Origin: Diplocarpon mali
Lineage: Eukaryota > Ascomycota > Leotiomycetes > Helotiales > Drepanopezizaceae
NCBI GenBank assembly: GCA_024741835.1
Contig: JAENRP010000185.1
Span: 21,828-85,827 of the forward strand
Direction: 5' to 3'
Length of the DNA: 64,000 bases
Below the pieces are notes generated by a model, which saw only the letters and a list, made by a program, of their open reading frames with translations, ran no database searches and was not told where the DNA came from. Shown piece by piece: positions 12,504-25,352 of this stretch. Position 1 is the stretch's first letter, and the number at the start of each line of letters is the position of its first letter. A program made the translations under genes and the position numbers.

Positions 12504-13955
12504 GGGAATCGGGACGGTGAACAGGATTACTACATCTCGAGTCACTGGAAAACGCAGGGTACCGCATGAATGGGGACGGGCTGGGTTGAGAACGGATACT
12601 TACGCCGGTCGTTGCGTGCATCTCATTTATCAGTCGGGCATCATGGCATACAATGGTTGTTGGGAGTGTCGAAGCATGCCTGCCTATACTTTGTGCAGTG
12701 TACCGGAGTAAGATGGAGTCGAGATGATGAGGCGTTGGGCGGAGAAGCTGTCTCTGGAGTGCATGGTTAGGATTGGATGCGATATGATGTATTCTAGTTG
12801 GTTAGTAATATCATTGGATGGAATCTTGATGGGGTGTTCCGTTGGTCCTCGTGCTCTCGTTGATGCATAGCGCCGCTGGTATTGAAACATGTCTGTCCAA
12901 ATTGGTGGCTTTCGTCTGAAAGTGTGATGCATCCCTTTCTAATCTACACCTTCGCCTAGTCCTGAACAGCAAGCAGCTGCTAGCTCTTACATTTAGGAGA
13001 TAATGACCACGGCCTCGAAAGGCTTGAGATCTTTGCCTCGTGTTTCTGGTTATCCAGTAAACTCGGATTTATGTTACTCTCCTAACCTGCTCCCCTTCTT
13101 ACAGATAAAGGCATTGCCCTTCCTAGCTATGGATAGGATGCTTGAAGAAAGAATGAGTTGATTGCTTCTCCTTGAACAAGTCATACTAGCATAATACTCT
13201 GACGCTGTCGTGATTAATCTTCTTCTCAGAAGGCCAGCAGGAATTTCCGAACACACACAGTTTTCTTCCTGGCTCTGAGGCTACAGAAGAACGAAACACT
13301 GCTGAAACCCGTCCCCATACGCGTTGAAGTTCGCAGTCTTGTGCAGTGACTATCCTCCTACATCCTTCTAGCCCTTCACAGCAGCACGGGTGGAAAACTC
13401 CCGGATGTCAGGTGCCACGGGCGTCGTAGAGAGGGCAGGTCATGGGTATGATTTACTGCATCGCAGGCCGCGAAACACTACGTGAGAGAGTATTTCGCTC
13501 TGCAGACGCATTCCAAGCCGCCCTTGATCCTAGGCTGACGTGGGCCTTGCGTGGCCTGCGACGAGGTGGTGGGTGGTGGATGTGCTGAGAAGCGTGTTGA
13601 CATTGAGTGGCATAGAGCGCATCGGAGAGCGTGATCTTGCGGCTATCCTTGGAAACCGACTTCAATCAACTCAAGTAAGTAGCCGAAGGCCGTTCAGCAG
13701 AAATATCTGTGCAACTGAGCGGATTCCGTCCTCGCTCATCGCGTAAATGCTCTGAGATGCGTTTCTCAATATCCCCTGTTGTTTGTATTCTTAAACAGAG
13801 GAGAAAGGGGCTGGGCTCGGCTAAAGACTCGGAAACTTACTTCGTGGCACTGCCCCACTTTAATTTGACGCCAAGAGCACAACAACACTACCACGAGCGA
13901 AAGTCAACAAACCATCTTTCGCTTCTCCTAATGCTGTATAATTTTCGACCCCACA
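12504..13955. other. Gene-free spacer between nimA and the SLATT pseudogene
   Basis: 1.45 kb of normal base composition. Small frames on both strands overlap one another and match no family I know. It will hold the nimA 3' UTR and the upstream region of the next gene. Confidence 0.5.
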
Positions 13956-14759
13956 ATGTCAACCGAACGGACTCCACTTCATATCTTCCTCTAAACCTGC
14001 ACCCGAGGCTACTCCCTCCTCCTCCAGCTCCGCCAACCTCACCACATCTCGCTAAGCCGTCGGCATCAACAGCTCCAGAGACCTCGACTCGGCCTCCAAG
14101 ACATGCAAACCAAAAGGCATCTAAAGGGAAGCCTTGCAGTCACACAGACTCCTTTCCCGTCAGTTCCGCCTCGATTCCGGCCTGCAATATGTCGCGTTCC
14201 TGGCCCAGATCCTCATCGGCGCCCCGTGCTCGCGGTGCTGGGATCCACGCCCTGCTTACACCAGACCTCTATCATGATCCTCGGGATAGTGAACTGGTCG
14301 ACGGCCGGCGTGCTCGCACTGCTAAAGGGCCAGCGGCTACCGGATAGACTGCGCAAGGATGAATACCAGATGCAGCAGGTCAAAGATTTTATCGAGGAGG
14401 TTGGTTTCAGGCTGGAGCTCGCGGGTGATGCTATTGACGACGAGGTGAAGAGACTGGTCGAGCAGATCTTCGAAAAGTATTTCTTAGCGAGAGATATAGT
14501 GACCATGAACAGGCCGAGCTGCTATGCTCATCATGTTGAGAGTAGGCTTGGGGGAAGTTCCACGAGCGAGGGCGGTAGGGCCCCGGCTGTGAGGAGTTTG
14601 TTAGCGAGTAGTCCCGGTAGTGCCACGGATTCGAACGCGGGCGGGATCATCAGAGGGGTCTTTGTTATTGGTTGGGTTGGATCCGTATGGGAAGGTTACC
14701 ATTGCGTGAAAGATTGCCAGACAGCTGGACTCTTAGCTGTGTGGTTTTCCTGCACTTGA
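13956..14759 (+). pseudogene. Broken fungal SLATT-family 2-TM protein
   Basis: The protein sequence of a fungal SLATT (SMODS and SLOG associating 2TM effector) member can be followed, but only by changing frame. Start MSTERTPLH lies in one frame from 13956; the next block (ISSSKPAPEA to YVAFLAQILIGA) is in the second frame and contains two TAA stops (14053-14055, 14122-14124); near 14225 the frame shifts back and continues VLAVLG, then STAGVLALLKGQ, LPDRLRKDEYQ and FEKYFLARDIVTMNRPS. Two hydrophobic segments flank a short loop, followed by the conserved LPxRLRK helix. The first stop fits a CAA to TAA change, the RIP signature. Bacterial relatives are pore-forming effectors of nucleotide-signal defence; the fungal role is unknown. 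Assembly error could mimic some lesions, but four are seen. Confidence 0.68.
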
Positions 14760-15330
14760 TATCACCCTTCTATTGTTGCGCTTATCGGTTAGTGTTGGTA
14801 CTGACAGTCATCGGACATAGGTCTCATAACGGATGCTCGGAATACTCGTCCCCAGTCTGAACTTAGCTTAGGAAGACAAGGAAGGTTGCGTGTGAAAGAG
14901 GGCGTCATTATATCACCAGACACTTCCTACTCCCCCCGTGTTTTGCACTTCCGCTCCCAGATACTGAGTCCTGGCTACCTCACGCCCTTCTGGTCTTGCG
15001 GATTCCGGGATCAGAGCAAGCTTGCCCAGAAAGGAGTAAATCTAGCAAACCGAATATTTGGCGATGTGAGTTCTCGGCTTCTAGGAGCCCTGACCATAGG
15101 GGATTTAGCATGCATTAACGACTTAAGAGCCATCGGACATATAACGCCGTTTCATTGTTAGTAGCCGTGTCTGAAAGCTTATCCTCATTTCTGCAAAACC
15201 ATCCTCCTCCTTGACATTCTGTTACGGACGGATTTTAGAATGAGCTGTTCTCCACACCCTCAACTGCTGGGTCGTAGAAAATGTGGGAAGCAAGGGAGGT
15301 GGTTGGTTCTGAGAAGCAAGGTTGTATTTC
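14760..15330. other. Gene-free transition from unique DNA to the repeat block
   Basis: Balanced composition up to about 15,330, then an abrupt change to AT-rich sequence. A 91-codon frame at 14886-15161 has no recognisable feature; I do not call it a gene. Confidence 0.45.
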
Positions 15331-15339
15331 TTAGGAGTG

Positions 15340-17109
15340 GTTATACTATAAAAAGTAATTATATATATGGTAGGTTTATGCCTAAGGCATCTACTGACTA
15401 CTCTACGCTAGTAGCATATATCTTTTACTCCCTTTATTATCTGCGAAACCTTAGAGAGTAATAATAGAAGCCAATTAGTAAGTTATAGTTTTCCTCCTGA
15501 TTTTTAATAGGTACTCTTGACCTACCCTTTGTCTTTATAAGAGCCAGCTCTATAGCGTATATTTTAGTAAATAGGTATAGGTGCCTCTCTTCCTATAATG
15601 ATATGGCCTTCGCGTAGTCTAAAAGGCTTAAGGTCGTTCCTATAGAAGTTGTACCTCTTGATAATAGTGCTATTGATCTATTGTAGTATATAAGACTTCC
15701 CTATATCTCCTAAAAGGCTAACGATAATAAAAGGCCCTCTTTATAAAGCTCTTAGCTTCTTTCCTAATTCTTTATAGTCATATAGTATAACAAGGTCGCC
15801 TAGCGAGAACTGGTAGAATGATCTAACTCTTAGATCGTATTATTAAGCTGTCTTATCTTTAGAAAAATCAGAGTCTTCTTAGGCTTGTCTTTGTAGCTAT
15901 ATTCTCTAGACTATAAAGTTAATAATGCAATTCCTATGCTCTTCCTCTATAGGGTATATAGAAGTGCAATTTGCTCTTAATGAAGCAATCATACTCTATC
16001 TTAGTGCAATTGGAAAGACAGCTTTAAGAGTTCTTATAGGTTTGTAGCTAAATATGATCTTAAATAGCGAATAGTGCAAATAGGCGATATACTATCGATT
16101 CGTATCGAATATACTCTCCTTAAGATAATCTGGCTATATCGCAGGATTAATATACTTCTTCTTAAGTACTTGCTAGAGTATATCGTTAGCCTTCTTAATC
16201 ATACTAGTAGCTATTTTCGTATAAGAAGGAGAATTGGCCTATATGACGTCATATGATTTGGCGAACTTCTAGGTTATCTTAGAGAAATAAGATCCGGGGT
16301 CTATATATGCTCCAATTGGAATCCTATAGATCGAGAATATACTCCTTAAAAAGGATATAATAGTAGTAGAGTTTAGGATTATAATAGCTTTAGCTTAGAT
16401 GAATCGAGTGAAGTAATCTATAGCAATAAGAATGTACTAGAGTTTAATAGTCTTGAACTTAGGGAATAGACTTATGAAATCGAGACTGATAAGCTCTATT
16501 AGTACACTAATAGCAACTCGAGCTAAAGTCTGTGATCTAATAGCTATTTTAAATCGAGCATATGTGAGGCACTTAAGTATATAGTCTGCTATGTCTTCTG
16601 CTAATTTAGGCTAGTAGTAGTCTTATAGCCTTTTATAAGTGATATTCTTTAAGAAGTGGCCTAAGTTATTATATGCTTTGAATAGCACTCGTAAGACATT
16701 AGCTTATATAATATAAAGCTTCTTAATATTATAGAATCGGTAGTATAAGTCGCTGTTTTGCTTAGTTGAGTATTTGGATACTTTTCGAAGGAAGGCGGCA
16801 TTATATACCTTAGTGATATAGGTATTCGGGAAGCAACCTATTGTAAGATACTTAGCCATATCTTTATACTATAGCAAAGATTTATATTAAGGGTATAGAG
16901 GTATTAGATTATTATGCGACTTGTTTTCAGCTATAATAGCGCTTCTTAAGTTTGCTTTAAGTATTCGCTTGTTTATAAAGAAGTCTATATGAGCTCTTAG
17001 GCTAAGATTAGCTAGAGATGATTCTAAATTGACTATTTTAAATAACTTTGATAACTTATATTTGTAAAGAGGGTGGCCGATTGATTCGAGTAGCTGCTTA
17101 TAACTATTA
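15340..17109 (-). mobile_element. RIP-degraded Ty3/Gypsy integrase fragment (element F)
   Basis: Read on the minus strand, and allowing stops, the integrase of a Ty3/Gypsy element is clear: the zinc-region fragment GHFLKNITYKRL, then ADYILKCLTYARFK, the catalytic core (IAIDYFTRFI; IPIGAYIDPGSYFSK), and a C-terminal GDLVILYDYKELGKKLR followed by the GPFIIV...GKSYIL SH3-like end near 15,600-15,750. Reverse transcriptase is not seen, as the element is cut at 17,110 by the LTR of Gypsy A. Family differs from A/B/D, whose integrase is less similar. Left end is not defined; the change in composition near 15,330 is the best estimate. Confidence 0.75.
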
Positions 17110-17351
17110 TAGAGACCTGAGATAGATAGGTCTTATGATATATATCATATAATCGGCGTAGGATAGTAGGAGGATAAAAGGGCCATCTTCTATATATAGA
17201 GATAGTGCGTATCGCTATAAGTACTGAATATACCCCATACTTAGGACTTGTTCTTAATATCTTATTTAAGAGAGCCCGCTTATGGTACTTCCTCCTCTTG
17301 TTTTTAGGTCTTCCCTTAGGCCTATTCTTATATTATCTCCCCTTTGTTTTA
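17110..17351 (+). repeat. LTR of Gypsy A (5')
   Basis: About 241 bp, starting TAGAGACCTGAGATAG and ending near GTTTTA. The same sequence recurs at 30587-30827, 46102-46342 and 55619-55859. It is followed by the same leader (TAGTGACCTACGCAAGG) as in B and D, so this is a 5' LTR. TATTA precedes it. Confidence 0.85.
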
Positions 17352-17954
17352 TATTAGTGACCTACGCAAGGACCGATTTCTTAAGATTTCTATCCTTATA
17401 TAACCTTATTAATCTCTTGGTTTGCAAATAAGAGACCGGCCTTTGAAATACGTCTTTAAAACATATATAGCATTTTGATCAACTCTAAAACCCTTATCCT
17501 TAATCGCTTAATTACTTAAAACTATCGATTTTCGTTTAGCAACTATTAATAACCTTAGATTTTCCCTTTTCAGCTCTGCTTTAAAAACCCCTATTTTCTT
17601 CCTTAATTCTAAGATTTTCAGAATTTTCGGCTTCCTAGTATGAAAAGTTTAGCAAACCTTATAATAGCAATCTTAAATAGCAGTAGTTTCGAGTACTTAA
17701 GTAATACCAAGCGCAAACTCTAACTGGAAGTGCCTCTTTAGAATCTTTAAAAATCCGAATCTGATAATTCAGCTGCCTTAGCTTAATAGAACTTTAAAAA
17801 TTGCCTTAGAATCGTCTCCAAAGACCCCTTTATTCTAAGGACTAATAGGAATTAGCTTAAAGGCTAAGAAGAATCTTAGATATAAACCTTATCTTGGAAA
17901 TTAGTCTTAGATTAAGTAAACCTTATCTTATTACAATTAGTTGCAATGCTCCTA

Positions 17955-18151
17955 TGTTGTGCAGAATGGGCGGAGTCTCCACTTATTCTGGAGACCCTCT
18001 ACGTGACTCTGCTTAGTTATAGACTCTCCCTTTTCTTTCCGAAGTCTCCTTACTATATATATACTAGATAATAATACAATCAATCATCTTTATCTATATT
18101 AGCGAGCCTCTTAAGCGACCTAATAAAGGCCCTCTAGCCGACCGCATTATA
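17955..18151 (+). repeat. Copia E1 5' LTR
   Basis: 197 bp. Compared with the 3' LTR, the differences I see are all transitions (for example GTTGTGCAG versus ATTATATAA), as expected from RIP on both strands. Confidence 0.9.
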
Positions 18152-18162
18152 GTTATAAGCCC
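18152..18162 (+). other. Copia E1 primer-binding site, half-tRNA type
   Basis: GTTATAAGCCC, one transition from GTTATGAGCCC, the complement of GGGCTCATAAC in the anticodon stem-loop of initiator tRNA-Met. Copia elements are known to prime from the 5' half of that tRNA. Confidence 0.7.
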
Positions 18163-18179
18163 TATAAGCACTTTAATAT

Positions 18180-21100
18180 GCTTTCTTTTCGTATACAACC
18201 GGCTAAAGGGCCCTTTGAGCTCTTAACCGACTTTTCGAATATTTATAACAACTCGAAGGACCTTCATTTTCAATTAACAAATCTCCATTTTCTAATTGAA
18301 CCTTATTTTGCAAACTTTATCTATATACCTAACCTTTTTCACTAGACTCTATTTAATATATCTAACTCTTTAAGTATCTCTAAGCCTTGCTTTAATACTT
18401 CTGCCTCTTAGGTAAAGTAGTTTAATAAATATATATTCTTTACTAAGCTTTATAATATTACTATTTTTACCGATCTAAGACTCCTATTTAAGTCAATTAT
18501 AAAGACTGAGCCTTAAGCTCCCTTTATATAAGAGCTTAAGGAATTAGAAACAGCTAACCTCTATATAGTATACGCGAGGTCTTATAAAGAGTATATAGTA
18601 ACTCTATCTAAATAGATTTACGCCCGCTTTCCCTTAAGAGATCTATCCAAGGCTCTTCCTCTATAGGCTTCTTATAAGGATATTAAAAATGAATATAAAA
18701 TCCTAATAAAAGAGCACTATATTTATAAGAAGACTTAAAAGACTTAATGCAAATACTATAAGCTACTATTAAAATAGGTCTTTAAGACCGTTGATAGAAC
18801 GCTCCTAGCTTCTGCGATAGCTTAAGTATAAATCCAAGCTAAGAAGCTCTCCTCCTTAATACCTAATAGAAATACTCCTATAAGTAGAACCCCTACTAAT
18901 AACCCGCATATCAATTTAATAAATTAGCAACTCTCACTCTAAGGCCTAATATCTATTTTAAAGCGTGATATTACGCCTTCTAATAAGGCTATTCAATCTC
19001 AAACGAGGCTTTAGTATTGCGATATACTACACTAAGGCAAGACTAGGAGAACTAATACTTAGTAATAGATCTAGGAGTAGCAGGAGGCGTATTGCCTAAT
19101 AGAATAATATAGTCTTCTTAAGATTAAAGGGAGACTAAGAGTTATTGACTTTTTAGACTTAGTTATAGTAAAGATTAATCCGAGTTAGGCGACTCGCTTA
19201 AAGGAGGAAATTATCATTAATAAGTAGATAGGAACCCTATATAAGTACGACCTAATGCAGCTAAGCTATACCCTAGTAGGCATTGAATCTAATAAAGCGA
19301 TTGATAATAAAGGGCTAGTAGTTTTTACTACTTAAGAGTCTCTCCTAGATGCTAAGACCCCTTTGCAGGCTCTAGCAAGCAGCTCTTAAAATCGCTCCAT
19401 AAGCTTTAGAAGGGAGATTAGGCCTAAGTACCCTTATAAAGGCTTTAAAAATCACTATTAAAAGCCCTAGGACTATCGGAAACTATTATATACTATAGAT
19501 AGGCGTAAGGAAAATATAAAGGTTCTCCCCTTATAAAGAGGAGGTCCTACGAATACAAAAGGCATTAAACGCAAGAGACCAGTTCAAGGGTCTCTAAGCA
19601 TAGCTTAAGGAGAATAACATTATAGTAATAGCAATTGATAAATTTAAAGGAAAGGCTTTAGCCTTTAAGGAGGATAGTTCAAGCGATAAAAGGGAGAACT
19701 TATTAGTCTTTATAGTAATAGATCCCTTTGCCTTTAATGCTTTTAAAAAATCGTTTAATATCTACTACCTCTTTAAGCTAGAATACTACTTGCTCTCCTT
19801 AAGTACGCTCTTTAATAATTGCGCAGCTACTTATATTATTAATTCAAAGGATTTACTTATCGCAGGCACCTTTAAGCCTTTTAGCAACTTATAGCAATAT
19901 ATTAAAGTAGGTACCTTAAGACTCCCAATTATTAAGAGAGGTAATAAATATATAGCAGACTCTCTTCTATAGTATAACGGCTCTCTTATAGGGATAATGC
20001 TTTGCAACGTTGCTATTATAAAGGAGTTTACTACTAATATTATCTTAAAGAGGCTCCTCGCAGATAAGGGTTTTTAATACTCTAAAGTAGACCTCACTTT
20101 ACGCTCTAGGAGTATTAGAGATTCTATAAAGCGAGCTCAATTAAAGCATTACTATAATCTCATTTTCTTTAAATATAAGCCTATTAACTATTTAGATCTT
20201 TTAAATATGCTTTAATATAACTTCTCTACTTTAATAGCATTCTCTATAGCTAAGACGACACTTTATAATAGGTTTTAATCTAGCTATATACCTATTAGGG
20301 TGTAGAATAATAATACGTATACGTAGCACCTTTGCGCTAGCTACCTAGGCGCAAAGGCTCTCTAAGCGCTAGTTAAGTACGCTAAGGGAGTGAAGATCAA
20401 GGGAATATAGAAGCTAAAGTGCCCTATATGCGCAGTAGCGTTTGCTAAGCAAGTTATTTCTTATACTACCTTTAAGAACCGATCTTTAAAGCCCTTTTTT
20501 AAGATCTCCTAGGATCTCTTTAACTTTTTAAATAACTTATATAATAGTTGCTTATAGGTTCTTTTAATTAAGGATAAGTATAGCGGTATACTCTAGACGT
20601 TCCTATTAAGATTAAAGGGCAGAGATATAGTTATAAAGGTCCTTTAGGCCTTTAAAGTATAAGTGAAACACTAATATAGGCTTTCCATTTGCAAGATTAG
20701 GCAAGATAATAACACTTTAGTAATCTCTTTAAAGGAAGACTCTCTTATAGAATACTAGAGATAGGTAAAAGAGGAGGGAATCGATTTAAAGCTTACTTCT
20801 ACCTATATATACCAATCTAATAAAGGCATAGAGCAAGTAAGAAGGGAGTTGATTAAACGCTTTATTAAAATAAGAATCTACGCTAGGCTTTTAGCAAGCC
20901 TTTGGCCAAAGGTTATAAAGGCTACTATATACCTTTATAATATCTTCCTACTTGCTAAGAAGAAGATGATCTTATTAAGCAAGGCTTTCTATAGTTAGTT
21001 TAAGTAGTATTTTCGATTTTATAAGCTGCTGCTTATTAAGCAGATAATAGTAAGCTTAAAGCCCAATTAAAGTCGCATTTATATATATAGTGCTTGCGCA

Positions 21101-23890
21101 TACCCTTTAATTAGGGAGAAGGAGGTAAGGAGGGACTGCCGAACCTTTAAAATTGAACTATAAGGGCACTTAAGTTACTTAATTAAATATATTACCTTTA
21201 ATATTTATAAAATCTAAGTTCCTATGCTTTAATAAGTAATAATAACTTATAATATCGAATTCGATAAGTCTCTCTTTTATAGTCCAAAAGCTAAGCGTAT
21301 AAACCCTATATTGCATTAAGAACTTAAGACGACCTTCCAATTAATTAAAAAGGGAGAAGGAGCTTAAGACGCTAAGTTCAAAGGCATTTTTAAAGAATCA
21401 GAACTTATTGCAAGGTTGAACGCAATCGCTGCAAAAGAAGCCGCTATATAAGAAGAGCTTACATTATAGACTGACGCTGCTCTATAGTCTCTAACTAATG
21501 ATATAAAAGGCCTTAACTTAAATCCAAATCCGAAAGACCTGCTTAGAAACTTAAAGGTAGAAGCAAGCGAATTAAAAGCTACTTTACCAATCTTTAAAAA
21601 GGTAAATAGCAATTAAAGCTTAAGGATAATAATTCCCTATAGAAGCCCTACTAAAGAAGGAATTATAGAAGACTTTAAAGGATTCTTTAGAGATAAGTTC
21701 TATAAGGCGATCGGCAGATCTTTAGCTACTATTTTATATAGGAATAGAAATGGCTTAAGGGCTTTAAGACAGAGTCTTCAATTATAAAGGCAGGCCTTAG
21801 TAAACTCTAGTAGAAGGCTAGAGGTACTACTGCTAAGATCTGGGAGGAGCTTTAATAGTCTTATAAGAAGCGATCTAATAAGAGGAGCAGGCCTTAATAA
21901 TATAATACCTTAAGTTATAATACTAGTTCAAAGACTATAGGCTTAAGAGATAGAGCTATTTAGACTCTTAAAGGAATCTCTAATAATAATAAAAATAGAG
22001 GAAGAGACTTATAAAGAAAAGCGCAAAGAGGAACTCCCTCTTTTTAAGCAAAAGAGGATAAGACGCTTAAGCGTTAAGTAATAGAAGACTTTAAAAATAT
22101 ATACTACTACTTTAAAGCATATGCTCTTTTAAAGTAATATTAATTTACCTTACTCTTTATATATATAAGAGTTTGTATTAACCTTTTAAGTAAACAAATA
22201 GATAAGGGAGAATAGGAAGGACTATTTGACAGTTTATACAATTATTAAAGCTATAGTTAATAGTCAGGCAAAGGACAGAGCGCAGTCTCTTAACCGCCTA
22301 TAGTACTAAGGCTCTTTGCCGAAGCCTTTAAAAGGATAGCTAGACTTAAAGAAGCACCCTTTTAGCAAACGATTTAAGGAAGGAGGGCGCTAGGAGATTA
22401 AGAATCTAGAATCTCAGAGTTACTAGAGAATTGTATAAAAGGATTACTTAAAGCCTCTACTAATATTATTAAAATGGGTATTTACTTATAAGGTTAATAG
22501 CTTTAGCAAGCTTTTAAAGTACCAATTATAGCTAGTTATATAAGGGGATCTCTAAAATAAAGCTTCAATTTTCTTAACTTACATAGCTACGCTTGCAGCA
22601 AGGTCTTTTAAAGTATTAATAGCGCTTACCGCGTACTTCGATATAGAAGTAAAGTAGTTCAATATTATTAATGCATTTATTAACGCTCTTAAAGACCTAA
22701 GGAGTGCTTTAGTCACATGCTTCTTATTAGATGGCTTTAAGCGCCTTAGTATAGTAGTAGAACTGGACCGCGCGCTCTATAGGTTGAAAGACTCTTTAGT
22801 ACTATAGTATAGGAACTTTGTAGGAACGCTTAAGGGCCTTTAACTTGAGCTATTAAGCAAGGAGCCTTGTATTTTTATAACAAAGGATCGTATAGTCTTT
22901 ATAGCATTTTATATTAATAATATTCAAGTATTATATAAGGCCTTTAATCTAGATCAAGCGACTTGTCTAATTGAAGACTTAAAGAGGGCATACGAGCTTA
23001 CTATTATAAGAGATATCTCCTAGTTCCTTAAAGTAAGGATTATTTAAGATAAAAAGGTAAAGAGGATCTCCTTAATTTATAATACCTATATTAAGAAGAT
23101 TGCTTAAAAGTTCGAAGCTAATATAAGGAAAGTGCCTAATACTCTACTGCTAAAGAAGGAGTTTATTAAGAACTTAAGGTAAGCTTCCTTAAAAAAGGTA
23201 AAAGAGTACTAAGAGAAAATAGGCTCTATTCTCTATATAGCGATTATAATACGCTTAGATATTACGTTTGCAGCCTCTTAATTATCTTTCTTTTTAATTA
23301 ATCTAAGCTTTAAGTACCTCTTAACCGCGGATTAGACGCTTTAATACCTATATAGTATGCGCTTCTTAGGAATTGCCTATAGCTTTAAAGCTAAGGAATA
23401 CCAATTAGTTGCGTTTTTAAATGCTTCTTTTAAAGATGATTAAGAGACTTGCAGATCTTCTTAAGGATACGTCTTCTTTCTATTTAAAGGACTGATTATT
23501 TAAAAAGCAAATTACTAAGCGACTATTACGCTCTCTTCTATTAAAGTAGAACTCTATAGTATAGTTTCTATTGTAAAAGAGATAATAGCTATAAAATGCC
23601 TCTTTAAGGAGATTTGTATAGACTCCCTCTTTAAATAGAATATATATTATAATAACTAATAAACGATTTGGCTAATTATTATAAAGAATGAAAAGATTAA
23701 AATAAGCCTTTAATATATCGAAATTAGTAATATATAGATCTATTAAGAGTATTAAAAAGGAAGCTTTTAAATAATCTACCTCCTTATTAAAGAGATATAT
23801 ATAGATAGGCTTATTAAAAACCTAGACTATTAGAAGTTTAAAAGCTTTATTTATTTATTAAACCTTTAAAGCTTTTAAATAATCGTTTAA
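18180..23890 (+). pseudogene. Copia E1 gag-pol, RIP-inactivated
   Basis: Reading through stops gives, in order: gag (about 18,180-19,700); protease with NNCAATYIINSKDLLI, the damaged DSGAT motif (near 19,815); a pre-integrase CPICAVAFAK; an integrase with IRQDNNTLVISL; reverse transcriptase with FYINNIQV (near 22,910) in place of YVDD; and RNase H with FLNASFKDDQETCRSSQGY (near 23,415) and IKVELYSI. No frame longer than about 80 codons survives, and stops are TAA or TAG where Q or W is expected. Not able to code for active proteins. Confidence 0.85.
20329..20357. repeat. Hairpin inside Copia E1 pol
   Basis: Arms CCTTTGCGC and GCGCAAAGG, 9 bp each, around an 11-nt loop. CpG and TpG-rich arms are intact although the surroundings are mutated. 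Meaning unknown. Confidence 0.5.
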
Positions 23891-24137
23891 TAACTTATAC
23901 TTATTAATAAGTAGTTACTTATTATTAAAAGACTTATACTTATAAGCTCTTACTCTATTATAGTTATATTTATTTATTTTCTCTTATAAAGCGTATTATA
24001 AAAGCTCTCCTTTTTTAAAAATATAGAATAGGTAATATTCCTAAGCTGCTATTGCAAAGCGCAACCCTTTTTTAGATTCTCTTAGCTAAGGCTAAGAGCT
24101 AGGATACTATAGTTAAGAGCTCTATATAGATCTCCTC

Positions 24138-24910
24138 TTAAGAGAGGCCTACTAGCACTCCCTTGGCCAAAGGCCTATTGGCAAATATACTAGTAATAGT
24201 AAGGGCGAAGGCAAGGGGTATAGCGATAGAGGCGGCAGGGGCGAGGGCGGCAGGGGCGAGGATAGGCGCAGCGACAGCAGGGGCTAGGAAGACGAATAAG
24301 GAGACTATAGTAGCGGCTGCGATAGTAGAGGTAAAGGGGATAAGAGTAGCAGCAGCAATAGCAGAGGCGAACGGGTCTGAGCCAGAGGGCTTAGGAGCGA
24401 ATAGGAATAGTATGCTAAGAGTAGGAGAGGTAGCAATACTACTACTCGCAGGAGTAGCAGGCCCTTTTAGCACTAGGGTCTAATCGCTCCTATCTTTTAA
24501 AATTAGCCTAGAACTTAATAAGACTTAATAAAATATACTATAGAAGCTCTAAAGCATACCCTTTACTATATTAAGTAGTAGCGCTACCTCCTCCTTAAAG
24601 GTGCCGCAGGTATAGGCTGATACAATAGCCTTTTAAGAGGCGAGGAGAGGTCTACTAGCCTGCTAGCAGTTATTACTTAATATTATATAATAAATGTAAT
24701 ACGTATTAAAGGTGCTATTAAAGTACTAATAATCGAGATTGCTAATACTCTTATATGCGATATAATATACGCATGCGTTATCGCGCTCTGTCGTAGGCTT
24801 AAGCATATAGCGCGCAGCAAAGGCAAGGCTCTTAAGCGGCGGCGGCATTGGCAGCAGCGGCAGAGGCGGCAGGGACAGCGGCAGCGGCTTATTACCTAGC
24901 AAGCGCTAAG
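24138..24910. other. GC-rich, low-complexity island in the 3' region of Copia E1
   Basis: Within strongly AT-rich DNA, 24,160-24,480 and 24,830-24,910 are rich in GGC, GCG and GCA triplets (GGCGGCAGGGGCGAGG type). Open frames of 106-111 codons exist on both strands (Ala/Gly/Ile-rich), but composition alone can produce them. It lies after the RNase H end and before the 3' LTR, so it belongs to the element's 3' untranslated region or to a captured piece. Confidence 0.6.
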
Positions 24911-25352
24911 AGGACCGCGCCAAGGTTATAGCTCTTATAAGAGCGCTAGCAACCTAGCGCAAAGTTAATATAATATAAGGTATAAGGACTCTAAGGATCT
25001 TACTTTATAAAGGCGGCTAAGGCTATAATAAGCAAGAGTTCCTTTTATATTTAAAAATTATTAGTATAAAGATGATATTTTTAAATAATAAAGGAGGGTT
25101 ATTTTTAAAAGAAGGAAAGGAGAACCTTTGCGATAGAAATACTTTATAAGAAGCCTAATAAAGCACTAGCGTAAAATCGCGAAGATTCTTAAGCGCGCTT
25201 ATTACCTATAGCAACCCTTCTTATTCTAAAAGGAACGACCTTTAAAGGGGCGGTATATAAGATAGAGCCTCTTTTCTTTATAACTACTATTCTTTCTTTT
25301 ATTTTATCTATATAGCTAAGCGATTTTAAGAGTATTGCCTAACTAGGGGGTA

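Noticed and set aside
24138..24483. Open frames of 106-111 codons on both strands in the GC-rich island
   Set aside because: Low-complexity Ala/Gly/Ile composition on both strands of the same DNA; explained by base composition inside a transposon's 3' region.
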